From assembly GCA_937870685.1 (NCBI GenBank), contig CALMZX010000127.1, positions 1-32,354 of the forward strand: a stretch of 32,354 nucleotides of DNA, given 5' to 3'. The position numbers and the translations under genes are program-made. Source of the stretch: an uncultured Alphaproteobacteria bacterium (GTDB taxonomy: Bacteria; Pseudomonadota; Alphaproteobacteria; Rhizobiales; Aestuariivirgaceae). This document shows, in pieces, positions 8,735 to 16,421 of this stretch. A model generated the notes under the pieces. It was not told the origin of the DNA and made no database searches. It saw only the letters and a program-made list of their open reading frames with translations. Numbering within the stretch: position 1 is the stretch's first letter; each line of letters begins with the position of its first letter.

Positions 8735-9514
8735 TTATTTCACGCCGCGCAGGCGCGCCCTGAGGTACTGGAAGAAACCGGGATGATGCCAGATGGTTGA
8801 AGGGCCATTGCGGATGGTGGTCATGAGCGTGCCGGCCGAAATCGTCCGGATCGCCATGGCCAGCAGCGGCAGGGCGGCGGCGACCTGCAGGTAGGGATAG
8901 CTCATGTAGGTGTCGATGGCGGCCGGCGAGATCAGCGCCTGGGCGATGATGTGGCCGGTGTCGATGCCTTCATCAACGAGATGGATGGTGACGCCGCAGT
9001 TGGCGGGATCATTGTTGTAGAGCGCCCAATAGCCGCCATGGGCCCCGCGGTACATGGGCGTGATGCCCTGGTGGGTGTTGATGAAGGTGGCCCTGACGCT
9101 GTCCAGCAGGTCCTTCTTCAGGATGCGCGTGCCGTTGACGATCACCACATCCGGCTTCTTCCCGGCGATGAGTGCTATGGCTTCGGGTGAATTGATGTTG
9201 CCGACATGCTCGATCGCCGGCGTGAGGGGTTGCTGCGTCTCCATCGCGTGTTCACGGCAGATGGCGCGGATGCGGCGTGAAGCCTGGTATTGCAGGATTG
9301 GCCTGAGCAGCGTGACGAAGGCGACCTGTGACAGTGCCGCGCCCCAGCCCAGCCTGCGGGCACGGTTGCGCACCAGCTGGCGCCTGGACACCGGCTCCTC
9401 GATGATGGCGCTGAACAGGCCGAACTCACGGATGAGCCGGTTATAGACAATCCACGTGGTGGGATGGTCGCTGCCGATCAGCAGGATGCGCGGGGCGGTT
9501 GAAGTGGCCGTCAT
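8735..9514 (-). CDS. Formyltransferase-fold protein (methionyl-tRNA formyltransferase-like, PF00551 type)
   Basis: About 259 aa from the ATG at 9514; an in-frame GTG lies at 9523 and no RBS is clear. The core INTHQGITPMYRGAHGGYWA followed by CGVTIHLVDEGIDTGHII matches the formyltransferase catalytic region, with the Asn-His and Asp of the family in place. The protein lacks the C-terminal tRNA-binding domain of Fmt and has an extra N-terminal Arg-rich helical insert (about residues 30-85). It is therefore more like sugar- or amino-sugar formyltransferases and hydrolases than Fmt. No sugar-pathway neighbours help to fix the substrate, so the specific reaction is unknown. Confidence 0.8.
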   Translation of the reverse strand: MTATSTAPRILLIGSDHPTTWIVYNRLIREFGLFSAIIEEPVSRRQLVRNRARRLGWGAALSQVAFVTLLRPILQYQASRRIRAICREHAMETQQPLTPAIEHVGNINSPEAIALIAGKKPDVVIVNGTRILKKDLLDSVRATFINTHQGITPMYRGAHGGYWALYNNDPANCGVTIHLVDEGIDTGHIIAQALISPAAIDTYMSYPYLQVAAALPLLAMAIRTISAGTLMTTIRNGPSTIWHHPGFFQYLRARLRGVK

Positions 9515-9574
9515 GGCAGCCACTCTAGGGTGGACAGTGCAATGAAGCGTTAACGTGTGGCGCCGGGCGGCACC

Positions 9575-10204
9575 TCAGGCCGGGGGGTTGGCGGCAATGC
9601 CGCCCAGCAGGATGTCGAGCACGGCGCGGCGCACCCGGGCGCGGTCCGGCGTGCCGGCGATGGCTTCCACCTGCACGGCGAAGTCGGCGTAGTGCTGGGT
9701 CACCGCCCAGATGGCGAAGATGAAGTGGGTGGGTTCGATGGGGTGCAGCCTGCCCTCCGCCACCCAGCGGCGGATGACCAGCGCCTTGGCCTCCACCAGT
9801 TCCCTCAACGGGCCTTGCAGGAACTTTCCGATGTGCGGCGCGCCATGGAGGATTTCATTGGCAAAGAGGCGCGACGCCGCCGGCCGCTCGAAGGTCATGT
9901 CCAGCTTGGCGGTGATGTAGCGGGAGAGTTCGCCCACAGGGTCCGCGGCGGGGTCGAGGGTGCGGAGCGGCTCCAGCCAGTCGGCCAGCGTGCGTTCCAG
10001 CACGGCTTCGTAAATGTCGTCCTTGCGGCGGAAGTAATAGAGCAGGTTCGGCTTGGAGAGGCCGCAGCGGGCGGCAATCTGGTCGATGGTGCCGCCGCGG
10101 TAGCCATAGGCCGAAAACACCTCCAGCGCCGCGTCCAGGATGATCTGCTCATTCTGCGACTGGATGCGCGTTTTCCGTTCAGGCTTTGCCTCGGCCTTGG
10201 GCAT
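9575..10204 (-). CDS. rutR: TetR-family regulator, RutR-like (pyrimidine utilisation)
   Basis: This 209-aa protein has an N-terminal TetR helix-turn-helix at about residues 15-65 (GGTIDQIAARCGLSKPNLLY then YFRRKDDIY). The C-terminal half resembles the RutR/YcdC ligand domain (RLFANEILHGAPHIGKFL and HFIFAIWAVTQHYADFA). E. coli RutR binds uracil or thymine, which release it from TTGACCANNTGGTCAA. A near-perfect copy of that site lies in the 85-base gap between this gene and the divergent ABC importer. Similar sites lie before the dihydropyrimidinase and the amidase, which makes the RutR assignment much stronger than sequence alone. Confidence 0.88.
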   Translation of the reverse strand: MPKAEAKPERKTRIQSQNEQIILDAALEVFSAYGYRGGTIDQIAARCGLSKPNLLYYFRRKDDIYEAVLERTLADWLEPLRTLDPAADPVGELSRYITAKLDMTFERPAASRLFANEILHGAPHIGKFLQGPLRELVEAKALVIRRWVAEGRLHPIEPTHFIFAIWAVTQHYADFAVQVEAIAGTPDRARVRRAVLDILLGGIAANPPA

Positions 10205-10224
10205 GGAGGGCAGCCTGATAAATC

Positions 10225-10240
10225 TTGATCAAATGGTCAA
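10225..10240. promoter_or_regulatory. Predicted RutR operator (rutR / ABC importer divergent region)
   Basis: TTGATCA-AA-TGGTCAA matches the RutR consensus TTGACCA-NN-TGGTCAA at 13 of 14 arm positions. It lies 20 bases from the rutR start and about 50 from the first ABC gene, so it could control both directions. Confidence 0.75.
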
Positions 10241-10289
10241 GTGCGGATAGCCTTTGTGACAACAAGAAAAATCTCTCGGGGAGAACGCC

Positions 10290-11066
10290 GTGGCGGCAGC
10301 CGTGATTGAGGCACGTGACCTCAGCCTGACATTCCAGACGGCGGACAGCCCGGTCTATGCCCTGTCCAAGGTCAACCTGACGGTCAATGACGGGGATTTC
10401 GTCTCCTTCATCGGGCCTTCCGGTTGCGGCAAGACAACGCTTCTCCGGGTCATCGCCGACCTCGAACAGGCCACCTCCGGCTCGATCACCGTCAATGGAC
10501 TGAGCCCGCATGACGCCCGGCTGGCCCGGTCCTACGGCTATGTGTTCCAGGCGCCGGGGCTGTTTCCGTGGCGCACCGTGGAAAAGAACGTCGGCCTGCC
10601 GCTGGAGATCATGGGGATCGGCGATGCGGCGGAGCGGGTGAAGCGCAACCTCGACCTCGTCAATCTCGGCGGTTTCGAGAAGAAATTTCCCTGGCAGCTG
10701 TCGGGCGGTATGCAGCAGCGTGTCTCGATCGCGCGGGCGCTGGCCTTTGATCCCAGGCTGCTGCTGATGGACGAGCCTTTCGGCGCGCTTGATGAAATCG
10801 TCCGCGACAAGCTCAACCAGCAGCTTCTGGAATTGTGGGAACGGACGGCCAAGACGGTTGTCTTCGTCACCCATTCGATTCCGGAGGCGGTGTTCCTCTC
10901 CACCAAGATCGTGGTCATGAGCCCGCGGCCGGGGCGCATCATTGATGTGATCGAAACCAACCTACCGCGCGACCGCACGCTGGATTTCCGCGAGGCGCCG
11001 GAGTTTCTGAAACTCGCCCACCGGGTGCGCGAGGGCCTGAAGGCGGGGCACAGCTATGAAGACTGA
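10290..11066 (+). CDS. ABC importer ATPase (SsuB/TauB/ThiZ type)
   Basis: The protein is a 258-aa nucleotide-binding subunit of an ABC importer. Walker A is GPSGCGKTT (42-50), the Q-loop is at Gln87 ([10 protein letters not shown]), the signature is LSGGMQQR (137-144) and Walker B is [13 protein letters not shown] (157-169). The H-loop is FVTHSIPEA. The GTG start at 10290 follows GGGGAGAACGCC, a good RBS. It heads a four-gene unit (ATPase, two permeases, binding protein) with overlapping starts. The subfamily serves sulfonates, taurine, nitrate and pyrimidine precursors. A pyrimidine-type substrate is inferred here from the RutR-like operator. Confidence 0.92.
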   Translation: MAAAVIEARDLSLTFQTADSPVYALSKVNLTVNDGDFVSFIGPSGCGKTTLLRVIADLEQATSGSITVNGLSPHDARLARSYGYVFQAPGLFPWRTVEKNVGLPLEIMGIGDAAERVKRNLDLVNLGGFEKKFPWQLSGGMQQRVSIARALAFDPRLLLMDEPFGALDEIVRDKLNQQLLELWERTAKTVVFVTHSIPEAVFLSTKIVVMSPRPGRIIDVIETNLPRDRTLDFREAPEFLKLAHRVREGLKAGHSYED

Positions 11067-11925
11067 GCGCGGCCAGGCCATCCCCGTGCTCGTGATCTGC
11101 CTGATCCTCGTGGTGGTGTGGTATCTTGCCTGCATCCCCATGAATGCCGTTGTGGCGGAGGCGAAGATCGCGGCGGCGGGCGGCGGGTTTGCTGCCACAC
11201 TCACCGAAAGCTGGAACCACGCGAGGCCGGTGATCCCTGCACCGCACCAGATCGCCGCTGACCTGTGGGCGACGGTGTTCACCATCGCGCCCTGGGCCAA
11301 GAAGTCACTGCTCTACCATTGCTGGGTGACGCTCTCGTCGACGCTCGTCGGCTTCATCCTCGGCACGCTGCTCGGCATCGGCCTTGCCATCCTGATCGTG
11401 CATTCGAAGCTGCTCTCCAAGGCGCTGATGCCGTGGATCATCGCTTCGCAAACCATTCCCATTCTCGCCATCGCGCCGATGATCATCGTGGTGCTGGGGG
11501 CGATGGGCTTCACCGGGCTTTTGCCCAAGGCGCTGATCTCCACCTATCTCTGCTTCTTCCCAGTGACCATCGGCATGGTCAAAGGCCTGATGTCGCCGGA
11601 TGTGATCCACCGCGACCTGATGCATACATACAATGCCAGCGCGGCGGAAACCCTGTGGAAGCTCCGCCTTCCTGCCTCGGTGCCCTATCTCTTCACCTCG
11701 CTCAAGATCGCCATCGCCATCGCGCTGACCGGGGCCATCGTGGGTGAATTGCCGACAGGGGCCGTGGCCGGCATCGGCGCGCGCCTGCTCATCGGCTCCT
11801 ACAACGGCCTCACCATGATGATCTGGTCGGCGCTGGTCGCTGGCTCGGTGATGGCGGCGTCACTCGTCTGGCTCGTGGGCTATGCCGAGCGCAAGACGCT
11901 CGCCCGCATGGGAGTGCGCGCATGA
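11056..11925 (+). CDS. ABC importer permease subunit 1 (SsuC/ThiX type)
   Basis: This 289-aa integral membrane protein overlaps the ATPase gene by 11 bases. An N-terminal transmembrane helix ([18 protein letters not shown], from about residue 9) is followed by a roughly 60-residue periplasmic segment. The six-helix BPD_transp_1 core starts with [20 protein letters not shown]. The cytoplasmic coupling (EAA-like) loop is around [20 protein letters not shown]. The last helix reads [20 protein letters not shown]. It probably forms a heterodimer with the next gene's product. Confidence 0.9.
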   Translation: MKTERGQAIPVLVICLILVVVWYLACIPMNAVVAEAKIAAAGGGFAATLTESWNHARPVIPAPHQIAADLWATVFTIAPWAKKSLLYHCWVTLSSTLVGFILGTLLGIGLAILIVHSKLLSKALMPWIIASQTIPILAIAPMIIVVLGAMGFTGLLPKALISTYLCFFPVTIGMVKGLMSPDVIHRDLMHTYNASAAETLWKLRLPASVPYLFTSLKIAIAIALTGAIVGELPTGAVAGIGARLLIGSYNGLTMMIWSALVAGSVMAASLVWLVGYAERKTLARMGVRA

Positions 11926-12686
11926 AAGCCCTGCGCAATCTCTTTGCCCCGGCGCTGCTGGGTGTCGCGATCCTCGTGATCTGGGAAGCGGCCTGCCGCG
12001 CCATTCCGATCCCGCAGGTGCTGCTGCCCGCGCCCTCGGTGATCGGGGCGCGCATCGCCACCGAGATTCCGCTGCTGGCCTATGATTTCCTCAAGACCGT
12101 GATCCAGGCGGTGATCCCCGGCTGGATCATCGGCTGCGCCGCGGGTCTTGTCGTGGCGCTGCTCTGCGACCGCTTTGATTTCCTGAAACGCGGCCTCCTG
12201 CCGCTCGGCAACTTCTTCTCGGTGCTGCCGCTTGTGGGCGTCGCCCCCATCATGGTGATGTGGTTCGGCACGGGCGTTGCGCCCAACATCGCCGTCGTGG
12301 TGATCATGACCTTCTTCCCCATGCTGGTGAACGCGCTTGCGGGCTTGCAGGCCTCCTCGCATCTGGAGCGTGACCTCATGCGCTCCTACAATGCCTCGTG
12401 GATGCAGGCCCTCACGTCCTTGCGCCTTCCCGCCGCCATGCCTTTCATCTTCAATGCCCTCAAGATCAATTCGACACTGGCGATGATTGGTGCCATCGTG
12501 GCGGAGTTTTTCGGCACGCGCATTGCGGGCATGGGCTTTCGCATGCAGACGGGATTTGGCAGCATGAGCCTCGATCTGGTCTGGGCCGAAATCGCCGTGG
12601 CGGCGGTGGTGGGCTCGCTCTTTTATGCACTGCTGGTTCTGGCCGAACGGGCGGTGACTTTCTGGCATCCTTCCTACCGCGTGTAG
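11922..12686 (+). CDS. ABC importer permease subunit 2 (SsuC/ThiX type)
   Basis: This 254-aa membrane protein starts in an ATGA overlap with permease 1, so translation is coupled. It shares the family layout: LLGVAILVIWEAACRAI as first helix, the TVIQAVIPGWIIGCAAGLVV segment, and the coupling loop NASWMQALTSLRLPAAMPFI. The loop pattern is close to that of permease 1, suggesting an ancient duplication. It ends 51 bases before the binding-protein gene. Confidence 0.9.
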   Translation: MKALRNLFAPALLGVAILVIWEAACRAIPIPQVLLPAPSVIGARIATEIPLLAYDFLKTVIQAVIPGWIIGCAAGLVVALLCDRFDFLKRGLLPLGNFFSVLPLVGVAPIMVMWFGTGVAPNIAVVVIMTFFPMLVNALAGLQASSHLERDLMRSYNASWMQALTSLRLPAAMPFIFNALKINSTLAMIGAIVAEFFGTRIAGMGFRMQTGFGSMSLDLVWAEIAVAAVVGSLFYALLVLAERAVTFWHPSYRV

Positions 12687-12737
12687 GACGGTGAAATGGT
12701 GAACGACACAACGGTGTTTCAAACAGGGAGAAACAAC

Positions 12738-13733
12738 ATGAAGAAATATCTGCTCGGTGCCGTGGCTGCGGCCGGTCTGGTGGTGGCCTCGGCCGCCGCC
12801 CATGCCGAAGCCGTGACCATCCAGCTCAAGTGGGTGACACAGGCGCAGTTCGCCGGCTACTTCGTGGCGCAGGCCAAGGGCTTCTACAAGGAAGCGGGCC
12901 TTGACGTCACGATCAAGCCGGGCGGCCCGGACGTGAACCCGCAGCAGGTGCTGGCGGGCGGCGGTGCCGACGTTGTCGTGGACTGGATGCCGTCGGCGCT
13001 GGCCACGCGCGAAAAGGGCCAGCCGGTGGTGAACATCGCCCAGCCCTTCAAGAAGTCGGGCATGATGCTCACCTGCCGCGCCGAAACCGGCATCAAGGCA
13101 CCGACCGATTTCAAGGACAAGACGCTGGGCGTGTGGTTCTTCGGCAACGAATATCCGTTCATGGCCTGGATGTCGCGCCTCGGCTACAAGACCGATGGTT
13201 CGGCTGGTGGCGTCAAGGTCATCAAGCAGGGCTTCAACGTCGACCCGCTGATCCAGAAGCAGGCGGATTGCGTCTCGACCATGACCTACAACGAATACTG
13301 GCAGGTGATCGACGCCGGCATTGCCGCCGACCAGCTCGTCACCTTCAAGTATGAGGACCAGGGTGTGGCCACGCTGGAAGACGGCCTCTATGTCATGGAA
13401 GACAAGCTGAAGGATGCCGCCTTCGTCGAGACCATGGCGAAGTTCGTCAAGGCTTCCATGAAGGGCTGGGACTATGCCCGCGCCAACAATGACGAATCCG
13501 CCCAGATCGTCGTCGATGCCGACGCCTCGGGTGCCGCCGCCATCGACCACCAGAAGCGCATGATGGGCGAAATCTCCAAGCTGACGGAAGGCTCGGATGG
13601 AACGCTCGACACCGCCGCTGCTGATCGCACGGTGGAAACGCTGCTCTCGTCAGGCGGCGAAGCCCCGGTCATCACCAAGAAGCCGGAAGGCGCCTGGTCC
13701 ACCGCCGTGATGGACAAGGCCAAGGGCATGTAA
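12738..13733 (+). CDS. ABC importer periplasmic substrate-binding protein (NMT1/THI5-like)
   Basis: The 331-aa precursor has a classic Sec signal peptide: MKKYLLG, then an Ala/Val-rich core, with probable cleavage after AHA near residue 23. The mature part begins VTIQLKWVTQAQFAGYFVAQ and continues AKGFYKEAGLDVTI, the NMT1/THI5-like fold that binds pyrimidine precursors, riboflavin-like or sulfonate ligands. The ATG at 12738 has AGGGAG 7 bases upstream; an earlier frame from 12696 has no RBS. It closes the importer operon and is followed by a terminator. With a RutR-like site at the operon head, a pyrimidine or hydantoin ligand is the best guess, unproven. Confidence 0.92.
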   Translation: MKKYLLGAVAAAGLVVASAAAHAEAVTIQLKWVTQAQFAGYFVAQAKGFYKEAGLDVTIKPGGPDVNPQQVLAGGGADVVVDWMPSALATREKGQPVVNIAQPFKKSGMMLTCRAETGIKAPTDFKDKTLGVWFFGNEYPFMAWMSRLGYKTDGSAGGVKVIKQGFNVDPLIQKQADCVSTMTYNEYWQVIDAGIAADQLVTFKYEDQGVATLEDGLYVMEDKLKDAAFVETMAKFVKASMKGWDYARANNDESAQIVVDADASGAAAIDHQKRMMGEISKLTEGSDGTLDTAAADRTVETLLSSGGEAPVITKKPEGAWSTAVMDKAKGM

Positions 13734-13758
13734 CCGCTGCGCCACAGCGCAGGTGAAG

Positions 13759-13788
13759 ACGGCGCTCCGCAAGGGGCGCCGTTTTTTG
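13759..13788 (+). terminator. Rho-independent terminator after the ABC importer operon
   Basis: A perfect 7-bp stem ACGGCGC / GCGCCGT with a 10-base loop is followed directly by six T residues (13782-13787), 25 bases after the binding-protein stop. Confidence 0.85.
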
Positions 13789-13896
13789 TTTGGGGCGACG
13801 TGACACGACTGTGCGTGCCGCACGTTATTCCCCATTCCGTCATCACCCGCCGCGTCTCCCCCAAACCATCATCCTCCGCGCTCCTCCATGTCCGTC

Positions 13897-13918
13897 ATCC
13901 TCCACGCACGTGGAGGAT
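13897..13918. repeat. Perfect palindrome, 10-bp arms
   Basis: ATCCTCCACG and CGTGGAGGAT are perfect inverse complements around a CA centre. No T-run follows, so it reads as a REP-like palindrome and not a terminator. Confidence 0.75.
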
Positions 13919-13963
13919 CAGTCTTTGCAGCAGGTTCCGCACTCAATGCCTTGTGCCCAAAGC

Positions 13964-14069
13964 TGGGTGGCCCGCGTGAAGCGGGTCATGACGCGGCGGT
14001 GTGGGGCAATGTTCGGTCTTTCTCTGCGCTCCCCCTTACCGTCACGGCCCGCTTCACGCGGGCCGCCCA
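13964..14069. repeat. Pair of inverted REP-like 30-mers
   Basis: The 30-mer at 13964-13993 and the inverse complement of 14040-14069 agree at 27 of 30 positions. Each contains the internal hairpin GGCCCGC-N5-GCGGGYC. The head-to-tail inverted pairing about 46 bases apart is the arrangement seen in bacterial REP/BIME elements. Confidence 0.75.
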
Positions 14070-14102
14070 CCTGCCAGGACGGGTGCTGGTGTGGTGCAAC
14101 TC

Positions 14103-14215
14103 CTTCTCCCCTCCTTCGCAAGGAGGGGCGGGGGTGGATGGAGGCCGCGAGTTCAGACGACAGCACATGTGGCCCGCACCCACCCCCGGCCCCTCCCTTC
14201 CAGGGAGGGGAGAAG
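14103..14215. repeat. Pair of inverted C/G-rich palindromic elements
   Basis: Segment 14103-14137 contains CCCCTCCTT-cgc-AAGGAGGGG. Segment 14180-14215 contains CCCCTCCCT-tcc-AGGGAGGGG. The second is roughly the inverse complement of the first over about 35 bases, including the outer CTTCTCC and GGGGGTGG flanks. Again no coding potential is evident. Confidence 0.7.
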
Positions 14216-14245
14216 AAAACGTTTGACTTTATTCCTTGTCTGTGA

Positions 14246-14455
14246 TTTATGGCCATTGATGGTTCAAGCAAGGAGGGATCAGTGTCGCGAGCTTGTCTAC
14301 ACTGCCTGAACCATGTGCAGCGCCCGCGTATCTTCGCCCAAGCAGCGAAGCTCCCCGGGAGCCGGATGTCCGCCCCTTGGGTACTACGGCCCAAGCGCGG
14401 TTTACCGCAGTTCAACCACACAACCTTGCAGCCGTGCCTAGCCTGTAAGTGCTGC
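14246..14455. other. Hairpin-dense segment, candidate structured RNA or decayed element
   Basis: Successive short inverted repeats can be read: a long one with ends TGGTTCA / TGAACCA (about 14257-14312) and inner CAGTGT / ACACTG; CTTCG-N9-CGAAG; CTCCC-c-GGGAG; CTTGGG-N8-CCCAAG; GCGGT-tt-ACCGC; and GCAGC-N18-GCTGC. The run of stems continues into the repeat that has an inverted copy at the window end. I do not recognise an Rfam family. It is either an unrecognised noncoding RNA, on either strand, or the remains of a mobile element. Confidence 0.35.
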
Positions 14456-14675
14456 GCCGTGTGGAACTGGCGAGAGCGTCCATTGCAGGCCAAAACCGCT
14501 GCGTTTCTTGATGCCACTGCACGCCGATCGCCCCCGCCCAAAAGCGGGGTCGGCGTGAGTGGTCGAACGGCTTCACGCCGAATACCCATCTCTACCACTC
14601 CTCAAGCATGCTGGCGGGAAGCCGGGACAGAAACAGTCCCTCCATTTTTCCCTCATCTCCCCATGCCGCCGTGAA
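14453..14675 (+). repeat. Left copy of the long inverted repeat (element A)
   Basis: Matches the inverse complement of 32186-32354. About 55 bases are identical (14453-14507). Then comes a left-copy-only insertion of about 55-60 bases, followed by some 115 bases with only a handful of differences. Both copies keep a hairpin GGGAC-N7-GTCCC followed by tccaTTTTT (14624-14649 here), which looks like a weak terminator. The match reaches the window end on the right, so the full length is unknown. Confidence 0.9.
14514..14562. repeat. Palindromic insertion inside the left copy of element A
   Basis: CCACT-gCACGCCGA...TCGGCGTG-AGTGG forms a long imperfect stem with an inner CCCCCGC / GCGGGG stem. 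This block is absent from the right copy, so a palindromic element was gained here or lost there. Confidence 0.7.
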
Positions 14676-14731
14676 TTGTGATCCACCACCCTCATCCGTC
14701 TCGTCCCCGGCTGATGCCGGGGCCGATCCAC

Positions 14732-14804
14732 CTTCTCCCGCTTGCGGGAGAAGTGAAGAATGCGAGCGCGTCCAACCCTTCACCTCTCCCGCATGCGGGA
14801 GAGG
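14732..14804. repeat. Two CTCTCCCGC-type palindromes
   Basis: CTTCTCCCGC-tt-GCGGGAGAAG (14732-14753) and CCTCTCCCGC-at-GCGGGAGAGG (14783-14804) each have perfect 10-bp arms. The second lies inside the repeat whose inverted copy is at 31926-31984. Confidence 0.8.
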
Positions 14805-14835
14805 ACGGCGCGGCACGCGCCAGGTGAGGGCGGTG
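14778..14835 (+). repeat. Left copy of short inverted repeat (element B)
   Basis: Nearly identical to the inverse complement of 31926-31982. The only differences I see are one base near the end and the hairpin loop (GCATGC here, GTTTC there). Together with element A it brackets the 17-kb block from dihydropyrimidinase to RidA. Confidence 0.88.
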
Positions 14836-14914
14836 ATCTTCACGCCCTGCGCAGCAGGACTTCACAGCCCACGCCCGCCTCTGGACGTCCTTCAAATTCC
14901 GGTCCAATCTCCGT

Positions 14915-14930
14915 TTATCCAATTGGTCAA
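14915..14930. promoter_or_regulatory. Predicted RutR operator before dihydropyrimidinase
   Basis: TTATCCA-AT-TGGTCAA matches the RutR consensus TTGACCA-NN-TGGTCAA at 12 of 14 arm positions, with a perfect right arm. It ends 19 bases before the hydA ATG, close to the RBS. Confidence 0.65.
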
Positions 14931-14949
14931 AAATCACCGGAGGACTCCC

Positions 14950-16398
14950 ATGGCCACCACTCTCATCCGCGGCGGAACTGTTGTGAATGCCGACCTGTCG
15001 GAACGCGCCGACGTGCTGATCAAGGACGGCAAGATCGTCGCCGTGGGCGAGGGGCTCTCGGGCGACACGGTGATCGATGCGGGCGGCTGCTATGTCATGC
15101 CCGGCGGCATCGACCCGCACACCCACATGGACATGCCCTTCATGGGCACGACAACGGCGGATGACTATGAGTCCGGCACCATGGCAGGCCTTGCCGGCGG
15201 CACCACCATGACGGTGGATTTCTGCCTGCCGGCCCCCGGCGAGAGCCTGCTCAAGGCCTATCAGGCCTGGCGCCACAAGGGCGAGAAGGCGGCGGCCGAT
15301 TATTCCTTCCACATGGCGATCACGCAATGGTCGCCGATGATCCACGATGAAATGGAAACCGTGGTGAAGACCTACGGCATCAACACCTTCAAGCACTTCA
15401 TGGCCTACAAGGGCGCGCTGATGGTGAACGACGATGAGATGTACAACTCGTTCAAGCGCTGCGCCCAGCTGGGCGCCCTGCCGCTGGTGCATGCCGAGAA
15501 CGGCGACGTGGTGGCGCGCATGCAGGCTGATCTTCTGGCGCGCGGCATCACAGGCCCCGAAGGCCACAGCTACTCCCGCCCGCCGGAGGTGGAAGGCGAA
15601 GCCGCAAACCGCGCCATCATGATCGCCGACATGGCGGGCTGCCCGCTCTACATCGTGCATGTGAGTTGCGAAGAAACCCACGAAGCCATCCGCCGGGCCA
15701 AGCAGGCGGGCAAGCGTGTCTACGGCGAGCCGCTGGTGCAGTTCCTCGTGCTGGATGATTCAGAATACCAGAACAAGGACTGGGACTATGCGGCAGGCCG
15801 CGTGATGTCGCCGCCGTTCCGCAACAAGAAGCACCAGGATTCGCTCTGGGCCGGCCTGCAGTCGGGCACGCTGTCGGTCGTCGCCACCGACCACGCCACC
15901 TTCACGAAACAGCAGAAGCGCATGGGCCTCAAGAACTTCACGCAAATCCCCAATGGCACGGGCGGCCTCGAAGACCGCATGCCGGTGCTGTGGAATGCGG
16001 GCGTCAACACGGGCCGTCTGACCAAGGAGGAGTTTGTTGCGGCGACTTCCACCAACATCGCGAAGATCCTCAACCTGTATCCGCGCAAGGGCGTGATCCG
16101 CGCCGGGGCCGATGCCGATATCGTGATCTGGGACCCGAAAGGCAGCAAGACCATCACGGCAGCAAAACAGCAAAGCCGCTCCGGCTACAGCGTGTTCGAA
16201 GGCTACAAGTGCACAGGCATTCCGCGCACGGTGATCTCACGCGGGCGCGTGGCGTGGGAACAGGGCGACATGCGCGCCAAGGCCGGCGACGGCGATTTCG
16301 TGCCGCGCAAGCCCAACACACCGGTGCATGTGGCAAACGCGATCTGGAAAGGCGTGAGCGCGCCGAAGGGCGTGGAGCGGATCGAGGTGACGCCGTGA
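14950..16398 (+). CDS. hydA: Dihydropyrimidinase (D-hydantoinase family)
   Basis: Dihydropyrimidinase hydrolyses 5,6-dihydrouracil or dihydrothymine to N-carbamoyl-beta-amino acids, the second step of reductive pyrimidine breakdown. The 482-aa length fits. Metal-site motifs are visible: GGIDPHTHMD (His57, His59), FKHFMAYKG with the probable carboxylated Lys154, LVHAENGD (His181), IVHVSCEE, and the catalytic-Asp region VATDHATF. The ATG at 14950 has GGAGG 6 bases upstream; a much longer upstream frame runs through the repeat region and is not real. The predicted RutR box and the distant amidase gene support a pyrimidine role over a general hydantoinase. Confidence 0.95.
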   Translation: MATTLIRGGTVVNADLSERADVLIKDGKIVAVGEGLSGDTVIDAGGCYVMPGGIDPHTHMDMPFMGTTTADDYESGTMAGLAGGTTMTVDFCLPAPGESLLKAYQAWRHKGEKAAADYSFHMAITQWSPMIHDEMETVVKTYGINTFKHFMAYKGALMVNDDEMYNSFKRCAQLGALPLVHAENGDVVARMQADLLARGITGPEGHSYSRPPEVEGEAANRAIMIADMAGCPLYIVHVSCEETHEAIRRAKQAGKRVYGEPLVQFLVLDDSEYQNKDWDYAAGRVMSPPFRNKKHQDSLWAGLQSGTLSVVATDHATFTKQQKRMGLKNFTQIPNGTGGLEDRMPVLWNAGVNTGRLTKEEFVAATSTNIAKILNLYPRKGVIRAGADADIVIWDPKGSKTITAAKQQSRSGYSVFEGYKCTGIPRTVISRGRVAWEQGDMRAKAGDGDFVPRKPNTPVHVANAIWKGVSAPKGVERIEVTP

Positions 16399-16421
16399 GC
16401 CGCGAATCGAGTAGGTGAACT

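Larger units (their letters stand above)
13789..14949. other. Gene-free, palindrome-rich intergenic region (about 1.2 kb)
   Basis: I see no credible protein gene here: the open frames have no RBS or family pattern. In order it holds a 22-bp palindrome (13897), a pair of inverted 30-mers (13964-14069), a second inverted pair of C/G-rich palindromes (14103-14215), a hairpin-rich segment (14246-14455), a long repeat whose inverted copy lies at the right end of the window (14453-14675), more palindromes (14732-14804) and the hydA operator (14915). Confidence 0.8.

Noticed and set aside
11880-13550. A 556-codon minus-strand open frame opposite the permease and binding-protein genes
   Set aside because: Arg/His-rich low-complexity translation typical of antisense frames in high-GC DNA. 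The plus-strand genes are certain.
13897-14215. CRISPR array or transposon terminal repeats
   Set aside because: There are only pairs of inverted palindromes with no regular repeat-spacer period, no cas genes and no transposase in the window.
14249-14674. A 141-codon open frame across the hairpin-rich segment and element A
   Set aside because: No RBS, Cys/Arg/Pro-rich without a domain pattern. It runs through palindromes and the copy-specific insertion, so coding is unlikely.
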